The position numbers and the translations under genes were made by a program. This document shows, piece by piece, positions 1-11,700 of a stretch of 64,000 nucleotides of DNA. How positions within the stretch are numbered: position 1 is the first letter of the stretch; each line of letters begins with the position of its first letter. Origin of the DNA: Musa acuminata AAA Group (taxonomy: Eukaryota > Streptophyta > Magnoliopsida > Zingiberales > Musaceae); NCBI RefSeq assembly GCF_036884655.1, contig NC_088338.1, forward strand, positions 1,298,001 through 1,362,000, read 5' to 3'. The notes under the pieces are model-generated. The model worked only from the letters and a program-made list of their open reading frames with translations, had not been told where the DNA came from and did no database searches.

Positions 1-412
1 ATCTTTCCTTGATATTTGTTTTGCGAGAGATGATTGATTATCTTACAATAAGATTTCAAAATTAGGATAAACTCGGATTGTCTCTATAATTTAAATCGAA
101 ATCGACTTTTAGACTAACAAAATCATAACAATTGAAAGTAATATGATGGTATAATAATCAATACCCATCGTTTTTCTTTCATTTCAATTAAATCCACCAG
201 TGACACAAAACAGTGTCTCTCATCTTGGATCCTTTCACCAAGAACAACATTATGGCCAGACATGAGAACTCCTCTTGAATCTTTCAGTGCCATCTTCAGC
301 CACCGTCTTCTTCACTTCCTTGACCGACTCCTCGCTTCCTTCTCCGCCTGCACCGTCGAGGAGTTCGAATTAGAACTCCACTTGCAGTGTTGTCAGAGAA
401 GCATTCAAAGCA
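1..412. other. 3' flank of HVA22 gene, no gene seen
   Basis: AT-rich sequence up to about 200, then more balanced sequence leading into the 3' end of the minus-strand HVA22 gene. The part from about 240 to 412 probably holds its 3' UTR. I see no independent coding region; a 60-codon frame at 262-444 runs antisense into the last exon and looks like a shadow. Confidence 0.4.
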
Positions 413-1130
413 TCAAACACTACTACTGTTTCTTACTGCTCTGACGACTTTCTCGAGAGCTTCTGCGCCATGTCCGTCTAGGAATTGTTCTATCGATCTC
501 CTCGCGTCGAGGCTCACCATCTGCATCACTCGCCTCTGCAGCCCCGAGTAGGTCGAGCCGACGCCGGTGCCGATTCTGACGTACCTCCGGACGTGGTTCT
601 CGTAGATGTAAGCGGCGCCGTTGAAGAAAGGAAGCACCAACCAGACGCAGAACACCAGCTTCAGGTACGGCCACAGAGGAAACCTGCGAATGGATCCCAA
701 CTATATCATCCCCAGTTCTTATGAAGAGACTTAAGACATCCCCTAACATATGTCCGATGAGTGTTACCACTGCAACACTCTCCAGCAGGAGAGCTCGAAG
801 AGGGTGATGAGCGAGTAGAGCACCCAATAGGTCAGCCATTGCTGGTCATCGACAGGCGAAGGGCTCTCGATCGCCCGCATCGACGAGTACCTGAAATCCA
901 AACCAGTGAGTAACTCCTCCAACTCTCTTCGATGATCTCTTCTTCCTCACAAATCACAGGAATCGCAGTGCCACTTACAGAGGATAAAGCAGCATCACCG
1001 CTGGGCTGATGCACACATGGAGCAAAACTTTAGTTATCCGTCAACATAATGAACATTCTTTACATGTTCTTACTGCGTCTTACCCGATCAATGTGTCGAC
1101 AAGCTTCGCCATGGTCACGAGAATGCGCAT
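413..1130 (-). CDS. HVA22F: HVA22-like protein (TB2/DP1/HVA22 family), HVA22f type
   Basis: Four exons on the minus strand: 1084-1130, 979-1005, 768-890 and 413-683, giving 155 residues, close to Arabidopsis HVA22f (158). All junctions are GT-AG and the phases match. The start at 1130 opens MRILVTMAKLVDTLIG, and exon 2 gives PAVMLLYPL, the usual HVA22 N-terminus. Then come YSSMRAIESPSPVDDQQWL, TYWVLYSLITLFELS, the WPYLKLVF segment and WLVLPFFNGAAYIYE. These are the reticulon-like hydrophobic hairpins and conserved core of the TB2/DP1 fold. The C-terminal part (QRRVMQMVSLDARRSIEQF) follows the HVA22f pattern. Known for the family: ER membrane-shaping proteins of the REEP/Yop1 class, several induced by ABA or stress. 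Whether this gene is stress-responsive cannot be read from the sequence. Exon 2 is only 27 bp and easily missed by gene finders. Confidence 0.93.
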
Positions 1131-1667
1131 CTTGCTCTTCACCGTGCTAGCGATCGGAGTTATGGATGGAGAAGGAGAAAGGTTCCTGTTGGAACTCTTA
1201 AGGAGCAAGTGGGAGATGCTTACAAGAAAGGCATGACTGATGCCCGCGTTCGAAGTCTTCTTTCCTCCATGGCCAAGAAAAGGAGGGAGAAAGGAGTTGG
1301 AAAGCATCCATGTTGGAGACTGGAGAAGGCAGACAAGAGGACCAATAACTTCACATTATATTTCATTTGAACTCGTATCCATTTAAATGATGTTATTATC
1401 TATCTCGTAAAATTCAACCAAAGCACTGTAGAAAGGAAAACAAATATAGAACACAATAGATTTCCACTCTGACATCGAACTTACATATGCTGCTATGGAT
1501 TAGAACCAAATTATATGTTGGTAAGAGATCTCTACAAAGGGATAGAACATATGCATCAACAGTTAGTTCACGTAATTTATACTGTGTTATTTTCTATTTA
1601 CAGGGAGCCATAGCTCAGCCTATTATTTATTCTCCATGACCACAGGAGTGGCAGAACAGACGACATG
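1131..1667. promoter_or_regulatory. HVA22 5' region and 3' flank of RING-CH gene
   Basis: The space between two minus-strand genes must hold the promoter and 5' UTR of the HVA22 gene (right after 1130) and the 3' UTR of the RING-CH gene (just before 1668). On the minus strand 1131-1320 is pyrimidine-rich, as plant 5' UTRs often are. I cannot place a TATA box with confidence. Confidence 0.35.
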
Positions 1668-4600
1668 TCAGAACATATTTACCCGGAGAAACCATGGGAG
1701 CATGAATGCTATTACCAAGCAAGCCATTAGGAAATTACAGAAAGGTTGGTGCCTCCAGCAACTGCACCGCTCCGACACATTTCGGTTGCTCGAGTCTCCC
1801 CTCTCGTACCACTCGTTCATGAATTTGCTATCGTCCTCGCCGGTGACGTTCTTTGCATTTTCACCGCAAATCTCGCAATACCTGCACCCAAGACGAAAGC
1901 TTGTCAATTTGTCCAAACATGATGTTTTGTGATGGCTAGTTTATATTTGCACTTTAAAAAAAATCTTAATGGCAACACTCGAACTGACAGCTCGAAGTGG
2001 GGAAGACGGAAAAAAAATGGTATGGGTTTGCACAAGAGATCTCATGGCAAGACTTGACTACCAAACACAAAAACGTCCATTTCAAATTGCTGGTGCCTTG
2101 AGCAGATGAATAGCAACAGCATATAAATAGGTTAGGCATGCATGAACAACATACGCACGAATAACAGCAAGTGCTTAAGAATATGATGAACAACTTTAAT
2201 CGCAAAACCATTATGCAATACTGCATCATTCTTGAATCACAAAACCCTAAATGTATGAAGCATAGAAAAGGTCACGATACTCTTCTTTTTTCTTTGGGAC
2301 TTCTCCCGATACTGTTTCACCAGTCTTTCATCTCCACTACTGTTAAACCTGCTGGTCATCTTTGTCAATAGTGTGTATCATTAGGCAGTGCATCTCCCTC
2401 CATAGGAAACACTTAATTACAGAACTTTAACAAAAAAATTCTGTTTCCTAGTGATTTGGCTTTGAAGTTCATTATTTTCAGTTACAAAGTATAAAAGAAG
2501 TGCAAAACTGAATGAGATTTTACCTTGCTCTGAAAGCTCCTAGAAACCCCTACAAATCACCATCCATCACATATGCTTTTTGCATTCTAAAATATGTTTG
2601 CAATGGGATACCAACAGATTATTCAGAGACTGTATCATGTGTTATGAGATAATCAAGAGAGGTGTGTTCACAAGTATATTCAGATTAGCCAAGTGGGAAA
2701 TAACAGAAGTGCGCAGAGGAACATAGTGCCTGTGTAGAGACCTTTTTGGCACCAGAGTACCTACCATGAACCATGTAACAATTTGCCCAGACGGACAGGA
2801 AGCATACCAGTCCAGCCATTGACTTGTATGGGCCTGATACCAGAGATCTAGAACCCTGCACAAGTTATCGCCCAACTATATTGATACTGGTCGTGGCATA
2901 CAGAGAATCTTGGAGTAATTTAATCAAAGTGGATGGACATAACAGAGATCGGGGTGAAAAGATGGGTATCTCTCGTTTCCTCTCTGCCACCCCAATCATT
3001 TCCCTTTCCTTTCATGATTTTGTAGGTTGTTGGGCCCTCAAGCAAGCATTTCCCTTTCCTTTCAGGATTTTGTAGGTTGTTGGGCCCTCAAGCAAGCATT
3101 TCCCTTTCCTTTCAGGATTTTGTAGGTTCTTGGGCCATCAAGATCTTTTCTGGATCATGAGGAGCTAAGGAAGTTTAGACAAAGAGAATGCATACATTGC
3201 AAGGATCAGTAGGTTTAAATCATAAAAACAATGTTTTACTGATCAGAACTGTTCTTAAATTAATAATAGAGATCTAAACCTGACTAAAGTTTAGCCTTAT
3301 CTCCTTACATACCAAGGCATGTCTTATCACATGGATCATCAGGCAAAGTTAAAATAAGCCAAGTCACCTGATGTTACTTCTAATCTTGTATTAATCGGCT
3401 CAAATGAACCTAGAGCAATTGAAGAAAGATAAAAATATATAAAAGTAAAATAAGCAAGAGCAAAGAAAAGTCACCCAGACTAAATGTAGTCACTAAGATA
3501 CAGCAACACTGCCAAGGTAAATGTCCAAAAGACTTTATGATAATCTGGAAAGGATAGAATCTATACTTCAGAGTTTCAATAATGCAAATGATCTTTTGAT
3601 CAAAAAATTTGTTCATACTTCATACATAACAAGAACCATGGAGTCACTCAAAGAAAATTGCTTGTTATGGTTGAAGAAACATGAAAGAAAGGGTAGATGC
3701 GAGCATCCAAACTTTGATTTAGGTGGTATGATTAACATGGTTATTGAAGAGAATAAATTCTGAGGTGAACTGACCAGCTAAGAGTATAACATAACCAATT
3801 CCAGCTACTGTTTGAATAAAATGGCATGATGAAGAGACAGAAGTGGCATGTTTAGTGAAGAAAGAAGAATGCCAAAGGGAAAACAAAGAAGAGACATGAG
3901 CATGAAGCATAGAACAACAAAAAGATTATTTTCATTGTGATTTATAAAAATCTGAATGTAAAACTGAGTACGATTATTTAATGTTGCTGTGTTAGCTGAA
4001 ATCAATAACAAGGTTATGAAGTATTGCCAAATGAGATATATGATACCAGGAATTAAGAAGGTCTCAAATTGTAAAGTAACACCAAAATTTGAGCAGAAGG
4101 GAAAAGGGTGTTATTTTTAGAACTTAACAATCAAGAGATCCGCAATATAATTCAAACCAGCAAGTCATATTGTGCCAAAGTAAAATGTGCAGCCTCTAAA
4201 ATATCTATTAGCCGTCATCTAACCTAATTGATAGAAGAACAAGTGTAGTTGAGGTCCACCGATAGATAGAATCACAAGAGTACATATCCTTTTCTATGGA
4301 AGTGATATGGGATATTGTGTTGTGAGGTCAAAATAATTAGTAATAGTTTGCGTAGCATAGATCTTCTTTTCAGATGAAGCAAAAAACTTAAACCAAAACT
4401 TCCTGAAGAACAACCCAAAGGGTGATAATATTAGAGGGTTTGGTAATAAAAGAAAAGAAATGGACGAAGCTAAGAGTGAGTATGATAAAAAACATTGATT
4501 GGCATAAAATTTTATTTAGATTAAAAAAAAAAAGTATATCAAACTCAAATGCAAACTGCTTCCAGGAGAAAGAAAGACATTGGGCTGCCCTTCCAACTCA

Positions 4601-7579
4601 CATAACTTATTGAAAAATTGCTCCATGTGTTTCCAACATAGGGTAACTCCAAGAATGTTAGAATTTTAACATTTAAAGGCACCTAGAAATGTAGATGATA
4701 GGTTATTTGGGGAAGAGGCAAAAAAAAGCGAGGTAAATGTTGGATGCTCTCCAATTTCTCCAGACTCACATTGGAAGGTGTCGTGACCTCACACCACTCT
4801 CATGTTTTTCTGGAAAAATAATCATTCATTCAATAACTCGTGATTCCATTACAATACTTTGCCCCTTTTTCCAAGCTTCAAGTACAATAAGAAAAGGAAA
4901 ATCATAACAAGAAAAAAGAAGTATGTAACCATGTCAAGGTAATCAACAATTTAGATCCTTTTTTTTCTTTTTGGGAAGATAATTTTTTAGATTTGTCTCG
5001 ACAAATAATCTTTCCCTTTGATGCTCGACAGTTTTTCATTTTCGTAACTTGGTAATTCTTTCCAATTTTTTTCTTCATTTATTTCCTTTTTATTCTTCGT
5101 GATCAATTCAGAAAATAAAGTAGAGATGTAAAGGATATTGCCATATAGCAACCTATAAGCTTCCTGAAGACCCCTTTATCATACCAAAACTATTCCAAAT
5201 ACAAAAAGGAAAAATGACTAGGGCTAAATTATAACATGTTAGTGGAACCCGAACTTGAGTTCATCACTATTCCAAAAGGATTTGTGTTTGACTTTTCTTC
5301 TTTCCACACCTAGTATAGACCCGAGAAGTGTTTCCATTTAGTGTCCTGCCAATATGCAAAGCTAGATTTCGGTTTGGCATCATTGAAGATTAAAACCTCT
5401 TCTAAATGGGCTTATACTCAATTGGAGTAAACCAGTAAGTTCGATGAAACTTATAAATGAAAAGGAAACTGGATGGTTTCTTTGTCATACTTCAATGGTT
5501 TTAGGGATACTATCCATATTTGCAGCTGCACTGCATCTCGGAGAAAGGAGCCCACCATATTCTTGCCATCAAAAAGGAAATAGGAGCAGTTAATCTCCAA
5601 CTCCAAGACATTTTCGACATTGAGAAATAGCCTTTGTTAAGTTCTTTGCAGCAGATGAGAACTCAGACTAACAAGAGGATCACTGTCACTCGATAGTTGA
5701 TCGCATCATTAGTATTTTATTCATATTGAGTTTTTCAGCTACTAAGACCATAAAGTTAGCTAACCACCCCACTGTTTAATTATAAAGAAAAATTTATAGT
5801 ACACAACAAGGTTCGCCGTACCATACCGTATCGGCGTTTCGACCCGGGCTCGGTACCGGTATGGTACGGTATACCGCTCGGTACACCCAGGTGTACCGAG
5901 CACTGTAGCAGTGCTACAGTGCTACAGTACACTGCTACAGTGCTCGGTACGGGCGGACCGGTACAGGGCGGTCCGCGTACCACTAGCCTATCGGACCGGT
6001 ACGTACCGCCCGTACCGGGCGGTACAATCCGGTACGGCAAACCTTGGTACACAAACCACATGCAAATTTATATGTATATGTCATTGTTAGCATCAGCAGA
6101 TTAGTCTCCCTGAATTATTAACACAGTTCGATGTACCAGATAAGATCAGAATCCTCCTAACCAATAATGGTTTAATGTTTACTTGTTGAACCCTGAACCT
6201 CAACCCCTTGCAATCTCAAGAATCAGCTTATAATAATTGTTTTGATGAAAATTACGATAAGAATGTTGTTGAAGGGGAAAAATCATAGGAGATAAGATAA
6301 GAATGATGCTCCAAACTAATAACCATTCTTTCATCGTTGACAAGAATACACGCACAACAACTGTGGCTTTGTGCTACTCTATATGGACCTTTTTTTAGTT
6401 CGGCAAACCTCTGAAATTAAATCCACAGCTTCAGAGTCACAGCAGAGCAAGAAGTTATATAGTTGGCTAGGATATTATCTCTAACATCCATTCCTAATCA
6501 ATCTTTTAACAGGCTGGGACATATTCATATGACTACTTATTATGCGTTGAAGGGATTGACTGTAGAAGGCAAGAGTTTCTAGGCTGCCAAGTACCCGTGT
6601 CCACAGTCTTAAAAAGTGGATGCAACCCAGAACAATCAGAAGACACCACATTCCAAGAATAAAACTATGAGAAACTAGTCAAAAGATTAGGTCAAAGATG
6701 ATCAGCTTGACAATAGCAAAAGGAGATCTTTAATCTATCAACAAGTGCAGTGGAGAGAGATTACGAAAAGAAAGAAATGTGTTCAAGTTGCACAATTCCC
6801 CTCTCCATGATCCGTAAGAAGCGTGCTTTTAAAGCTGAATCGCACACGCCACTTTGTCATCAAGTTCAGATTAAACGTCACAGCGATCAAAAACTTCAAT
6901 TTTCTTCACGGGACTCGGCAGTGGAATCCGACAAGAACGTTTAATCGACGATGAATGATATATAGACAAGAAAGTACCTGTTGCCCTTCACCTTGAACCA
7001 GGCCTCGGCGCAGTGGCGGTGCGCGACACCGAGCTCGCCCTTGCAACCGCATCCGAGCTGGAACAGCTCGGAGCCTTCCTCAAACCGATCCGGACTCAAA
7101 TGACAGATCCGGCAGGCCATCGCCGTGTCCCAGTCGCTCCCGTCCGCCGCTCCATCGGCTGATCCGGCCACGTCGACGACCACGAAGGCGGCGCCCATCT
7201 CCACCGCTACCCTCTCCTCCAAGGCCACTACAACGGCGGCTTCCTCCGGCGGGCGGGCGACTTCAGGATCCGCCTCACCGCGTTCTTCGCCGTCGTTGCA
7301 CCAGCACCCGAGCAGGACCTGCAAGGAGACTTCCTGCCCCCGATCCGGGCGCAACTGGCAGATCCGACAGGGCGTCTCCGCGTCCCGATCGTTCCCACCA
7401 CCCGCCGCTCCATCTGCTGATCCCGCCACGTCCACAACAACGCAATCGCGATTCTCCTCCGCGGGAGGAGCAGCGTCGCCCTCTCTCTTCCCCCCTCCCT
7501 CTCCTTCATCCTCCTCCGCCGTGGCCGTCTTCTCCTCCAAGACGGCGGCGCCCGCACCGCGTTGCTCGCCGACTGCCAT
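1668..7579 (-). CDS. RING-CH (RINGv, C4HC3) membrane-anchored protein with an extra half zinc finger
   Basis: Two exons on the minus strand, 6978-7579 and 1668-1881, joined across a 5.1 kb GT-AG intron, give 271 residues. The complete RINGv finger has ligands C156, C159, C177, C179, H187, C190, then C203 and C206 from exon 2, so the intron splits the zinc-binding domain. A hydrophobic stretch at about 249-265 near the C-terminus is a likely membrane anchor, and the protein ends LPWFLRVNMF. Residues 20-45 are acidic and low-complexity. Oddity: residues 47-94 repeat the segment before and including the first half of the finger (VVVDVAGSADGAA at 47-59 and 133-145; C71, C74, C92, C94), but this first copy lacks the His and the last three Cys. 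Known for the family: many RINGv proteins are MARCH-type E3 ubiquitin ligases; activity of this one is inferred only. An antisense frame over exon 1 is a shadow. Confidence 0.85.
2997..3142. repeat. 50-bp tandem repeat, three copies
   Basis: Three direct copies with an exact 50-bp period start at 2997, 3047 and 3097. Each begins CATTTCCCTTTCCTTTCA and contains TTGTAGGTTGTTGGGCC. Copies 1 and 2 differ by one base; copy 3 decays after about 40 bases. It lies inside the RING-CH intron. Confidence 0.95.
5807..6046. mobile_element. hAT-type MITE of the GTACCG-rich family, copy 1
   Basis: A 240-bp element with inverted ends, CAAGGTTCGCCGTACC at the left and GGTACGGCAAACCTTG at the right. A perfect 8-bp target-site duplication, GTACACAA, lies at 5799-5806 and 6047-6054. 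The body is unusually GC-rich for this window and packed with GTACCG/CGGTAC motifs and short inverted repeats, so a single strand could fold into hairpins. No coding capacity, so it would need a transposase supplied in trans. The 8-bp duplication and CAAGG ends indicate the hAT superfamily. Confidence 0.88.
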
Positions 7580-8766
7580 CGCACCTCACGACCACATTCT
7601 CTCTCTCTCTCTCTCGTGCGCGCTGCTATTCACGATCGGATCGCGACGCAAATCGTTGGGGGGAAAACGAAGAGGGAGGAGGCGAAGGCCGCCATCTGAG
7701 TCACGACTATGAAACCGAAACAGATAGGAAGAGCCAATGAGGCTCGCTGTAGCCGTCGAGTCCAAACAGGAAAAAGACGATGTTGGAATCGAGTAATTGC
7801 CGGTGGTCATAACAAATCTAGAATTAGTCAAACACAATCTTAATTACTACCAAATAATTATATATATATATATAGCAAATTGCTCCAACAATAATATTAT
7901 CATATGAATATGTATTACATTATTTGAGATTACAAAGTAGTGTGCCAAATGGATTGGATCAACATGAATGGGAACCAAGAATATTTTCATGCCTTTAAAG
8001 TCTATAATTGATGATAAATCCTATCGCATAAATCCCATATCTTATTTTATATGAGTTTATGTAATAGTTTATATTTTATTTATATTTTATTTATTCTATT
8101 ATCAAACAGTGACATACATAATTAAATATCATCAGAATAAATTCTCGAATATCTAAAAAAATTTAAATACAAAAAATATAGAGAGAGTACTTTTGCTTAG
8201 AATTCACATAATAGACTTCTCTCTTCTTAAAGTGAAAGGAACATCACATGAATGACACCATATTATTATATGATTGTGTTTGCTCTCGAATCTTACAGGG
8301 ATTGATTCAACAAATATAAATAAATACATCACATCTTTGAATGAATCTAAGAACAGTGCACCTTTTCTGCCTCATTCTCTCAGGTGTTCTACACAAGATG
8401 TGCAACAAAGTCCAAGCCAACACTGCTGACTATATATAAACTTGGCCTGTTAAAATCTGCATCAAGAACAAATCCAACCTCAAGTATACACGCAATGCAA
8501 ATGGTCTTGATGCAGTTATTCAAAGAATCATGAGAAAGAATAATAAATAAAAGAAAATCATAAAAAGAATTACCAGGTGCCTGAAGTGGAGCATGTCATC
8601 AGAGGCTGCAACAACAAGAACTATATAGGGATTGCAGGAAAAGAACTGAAAGGTAGAGTAGATCACTAGGGTGAGATTGCCATTATGCATTCCACTGTTT
8701 CAAACAACTCTTGGTCAAACTAAAATGGCACTTCCTGGCTGTCTGATCTGAGGAGAGGATTGGAGT
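7580..8766. other. Intergenic: RING-CH 5' UTR and promoter, ATR3 3' flank
   Basis: On the minus strand, 7598-7615 is a (GA)n run just upstream of the RING-CH start, typical of plant 5' UTRs. The sequence from 7840 to 8380 is very AT-rich with a (TA)n run at about 7857-7874. About 8390-8766 probably includes the ATR3 3' UTR. No further gene seen. Confidence 0.5.
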
Positions 8767-11700
8767 TCATGACCATGCCTCGATGAAAAATTTACCAGCC
8801 TTCTCCAGTAGCCGGAGCCATCTTGCAGCTGATTCTTTAGACATCCCATTTTCTACTGCAATAATTTCTTCCAGGGTTGATGTCACATCTGCCGGCATCT
8901 TTGTGGAGGACCCTGCGATGTATATTGCAGCTCCTGAACTCAGTAGACTCCAAATCCTTTTACTCTCTTCCTTCATCTTATGCTGTACATAGATTTTTTG
9001 TGGCTGATCTCTAGAAAAAGCAACAAAGAAGCCGCCACCCTTATCTGCTGATAGAACCCCATCATCTTGGGCTTGCGCCAACCAGAAGTTCTTGTATAAG
9101 AAATCAACTGATTGGTTTCTACATCCGAAAAAGAAGAGAATAGGAGATGTTGATCTGGTCAAATTCTGGAGAGCACGTTCCTCAACAAATGCTCGGAATG
9201 GTGCACATCCAGTTCCTGGTCCAATGAGAATGAGAGGTAGTGATGGTGGAGGTGGAGGCAGGGAACCTCGAGTTACCCAAGCGGGAATGTGAACTCCTGA
9301 TCACAAAGAAAATAATTATGATGACTACATCGCCGATTCCGAGCACAATGATTTTATCTTTTATGTACGTACCGCTTCTTTTAAATGGATCAAGTCCAGC
9401 TAGCCATGATGAGCAGAGGCCATGTCTCTTTCTCTTAAAAGGAGTAGTCCATGACACAATGCTCACAGTTAAGTGAACTTGATTTGGATGAACTGAAGGG
9501 GAAGAGGATATGGAAAATGCTCTTGTTTTTAGTGGAGGGACCAGCTGCACCAACCATTCAAACGGCATCTGCACAGATGGAAAATCCTCTAGTACCTACA
9601 ATAAGAACTAAAAGCTTCTCAGTAATTCATAATGAGTGAAGAAAGCCTTGACATCAAATCCTTCAAATATCATATTGCACACATAAATGACTCACTTTCA
9701 GGATAAACAGCATCATGAACTAATAAAGATCAAATATGCAATTAGCAAAATGGAATTGAAACCAAGTCACAAAATTTATCACCTCTACAACAGTTCTTCG
9801 CTCCCTCTGATTATACTGATATAGATCATCCATTCCTTCAGGAGAAGCAAAATATTGAAGCCTCTCCTTCTCATATTCAGCTGTTGCATAAAAGCTCATG
9901 ACCTAAAGGGCATATGAAAATGCAGAAAGAAAATCTTCAAAACTCTATGCAGCTAAATTTTGCAAATATACAAGGAAGCAAAACAGTTATCCCTAATTAG
10001 AACTGATTTTGGTATTACATATGGACATGGCATGTAATAAAAAAATAAAAGCTTCATTCCTTTGCCCAAGAACAATCTTAGAAATCTATTGTTCGAGAAT
10101 AGACACTTAACTACACTACTGTACAGCATATAATCTCCATAACATATAAAAACATACTTATATAATACAGAATTTATATCATAGATTAACAAATAAATGA
10201 TTATGACATGATGATGGAATGTACCCTTAATCTCAGCAAAGTGATACTGTCACAAAGTTAAATGTAATTTATACAAAATATTACATGGATTTGGATCCAA
10301 CAACATTCATTCAAGCTCAATTCCTATAAAATATCCAAATCCAAAGTACAACCTAAATCAGACTTAATATAAACAACAGATGGTATGAACTGAGCTAGTC
10401 ACCTTATCTTGTTAAATAGATACCTTGAATCAACCAATCCATGCTTATATAACCTACAAGTGACAAACTAATAATAACAATTTAAGTTACCCCATCTTTC
10501 TCCAAGGTTTCCTACTCAGTTCCCATATTACTTAATGACTGCTACTTCATAAAAGCAATTCTAAAGATCTTTCAAGTTACAAAATCCCAAAATTTTCATT
10601 TGTCATATAGGCTTCAATATGTAATTCTACTAGCATACAAGGCTCTCCGCCCCAACCCTCTCTCTTTATTTTTCTTTACCTCCTAGGTAGATGATCTGCA
10701 TTACAAATTAACATAATAGACTAAACTACGTACTGTCTATGTTACTTCTCATTAATTAAACAAACTTACCTCAAAAAAGTAACGCCGAGGAGAAGCTGAT
10801 GCGACATCCATTGTAAGCTCCACAAAGTTTTTCAGTTTAATAGGGCGCACCAAGCTCTTTATACTTTTGTAGACGGATTGTTTTTCAGTATCCCTAGCCT
10901 TGACCTAAAAGATCGCAAGATTGAAACCAATCAGGTCCTATTAATAAAGGAGCATTTCTACTATATATATATAGTCTTTTATCCTTGAGACAACAAATAG
11001 AAATTAAGACAGCATTCATGTAATGAGTCAAAACTTCAACATAAACTTTAGATGCTCTCAAATAATGCATCAATGTTGCAAAAGCTGAGAAAAGTGCGGT
11101 GTATAAATACTCATGCACACATTCATATGTATGCATATATACATGATATGCATCTACACATATATAAAGTTTTGATATTTATATAATGCTGATACAAAAA
11201 CATAACACCAAGAAAGAACTACATACTGTGATGTAACAGTTTGGATCTAGGTTACAGCGCTGTATAAATGCATCGACAGCAGCAGGATTTTGACTTGGTA
11301 GAATCTCAAGAACATCACCCACTTGATAGTCAATGACCTAGAATTGTGGCCGCAGATTGATTTTCATTATCCAGGAAATATAATCAAAGTTCCATTTGCA
11401 CAGAAACTCACATTTGATGAAGCTTCAAATTCAAAGTGACGCACATCTCTACTATGGTCCACATTTGTCAATCGTTGATTAGTTATCTGCCAAGTTACTC
11501 ACAGTAAGTGTTCCAAATATTAGCAATACAAATTAAAGAAACAGATACATGAGAGCTACCAGAGAACCATAAATCCAAGAAGGATGAAAGATACACTATA
11601 ATATTCATTCAGCAACCAAATACAGGATATCAATGTATTATGTGGCATACTCCAAGCCAAGATTCGTTGTGTGGATCGGCACATGTCAGCATAGGTGAAA

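Larger units (their letters stand above)
1882..6977 (-). other. Long intron of the RING-CH gene
   Basis: AT-rich intron of 5.1 kb. It holds a 50-bp tandem triplet (2997-3142), an inserted hAT-type MITE (5807-6046), and otherwise no recognisable coding sequence on either strand. Short open frames here have no family resemblance that I can see. Confidence 0.8.

Noticed and set aside
1080..1370. Plus-strand frame opposite the HVA22 start, Lys/Arg-rich with few stops
   Set aside because: It lies antisense to HVA22 exon 1 and leader, has no start consistent with a gene and no family match. Pyrimidine-rich leaders give such antisense frames easily.
6941..7712. Long plus-strand frame (195 codons at 7125-7712) over RING-CH exon 1
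   Set aside because: It is the antisense of a GC-rich coding exon. Its Ser/Ala/Pro-rich translation has no domain, while the minus strand gives a clear zinc finger and correct splice sites.
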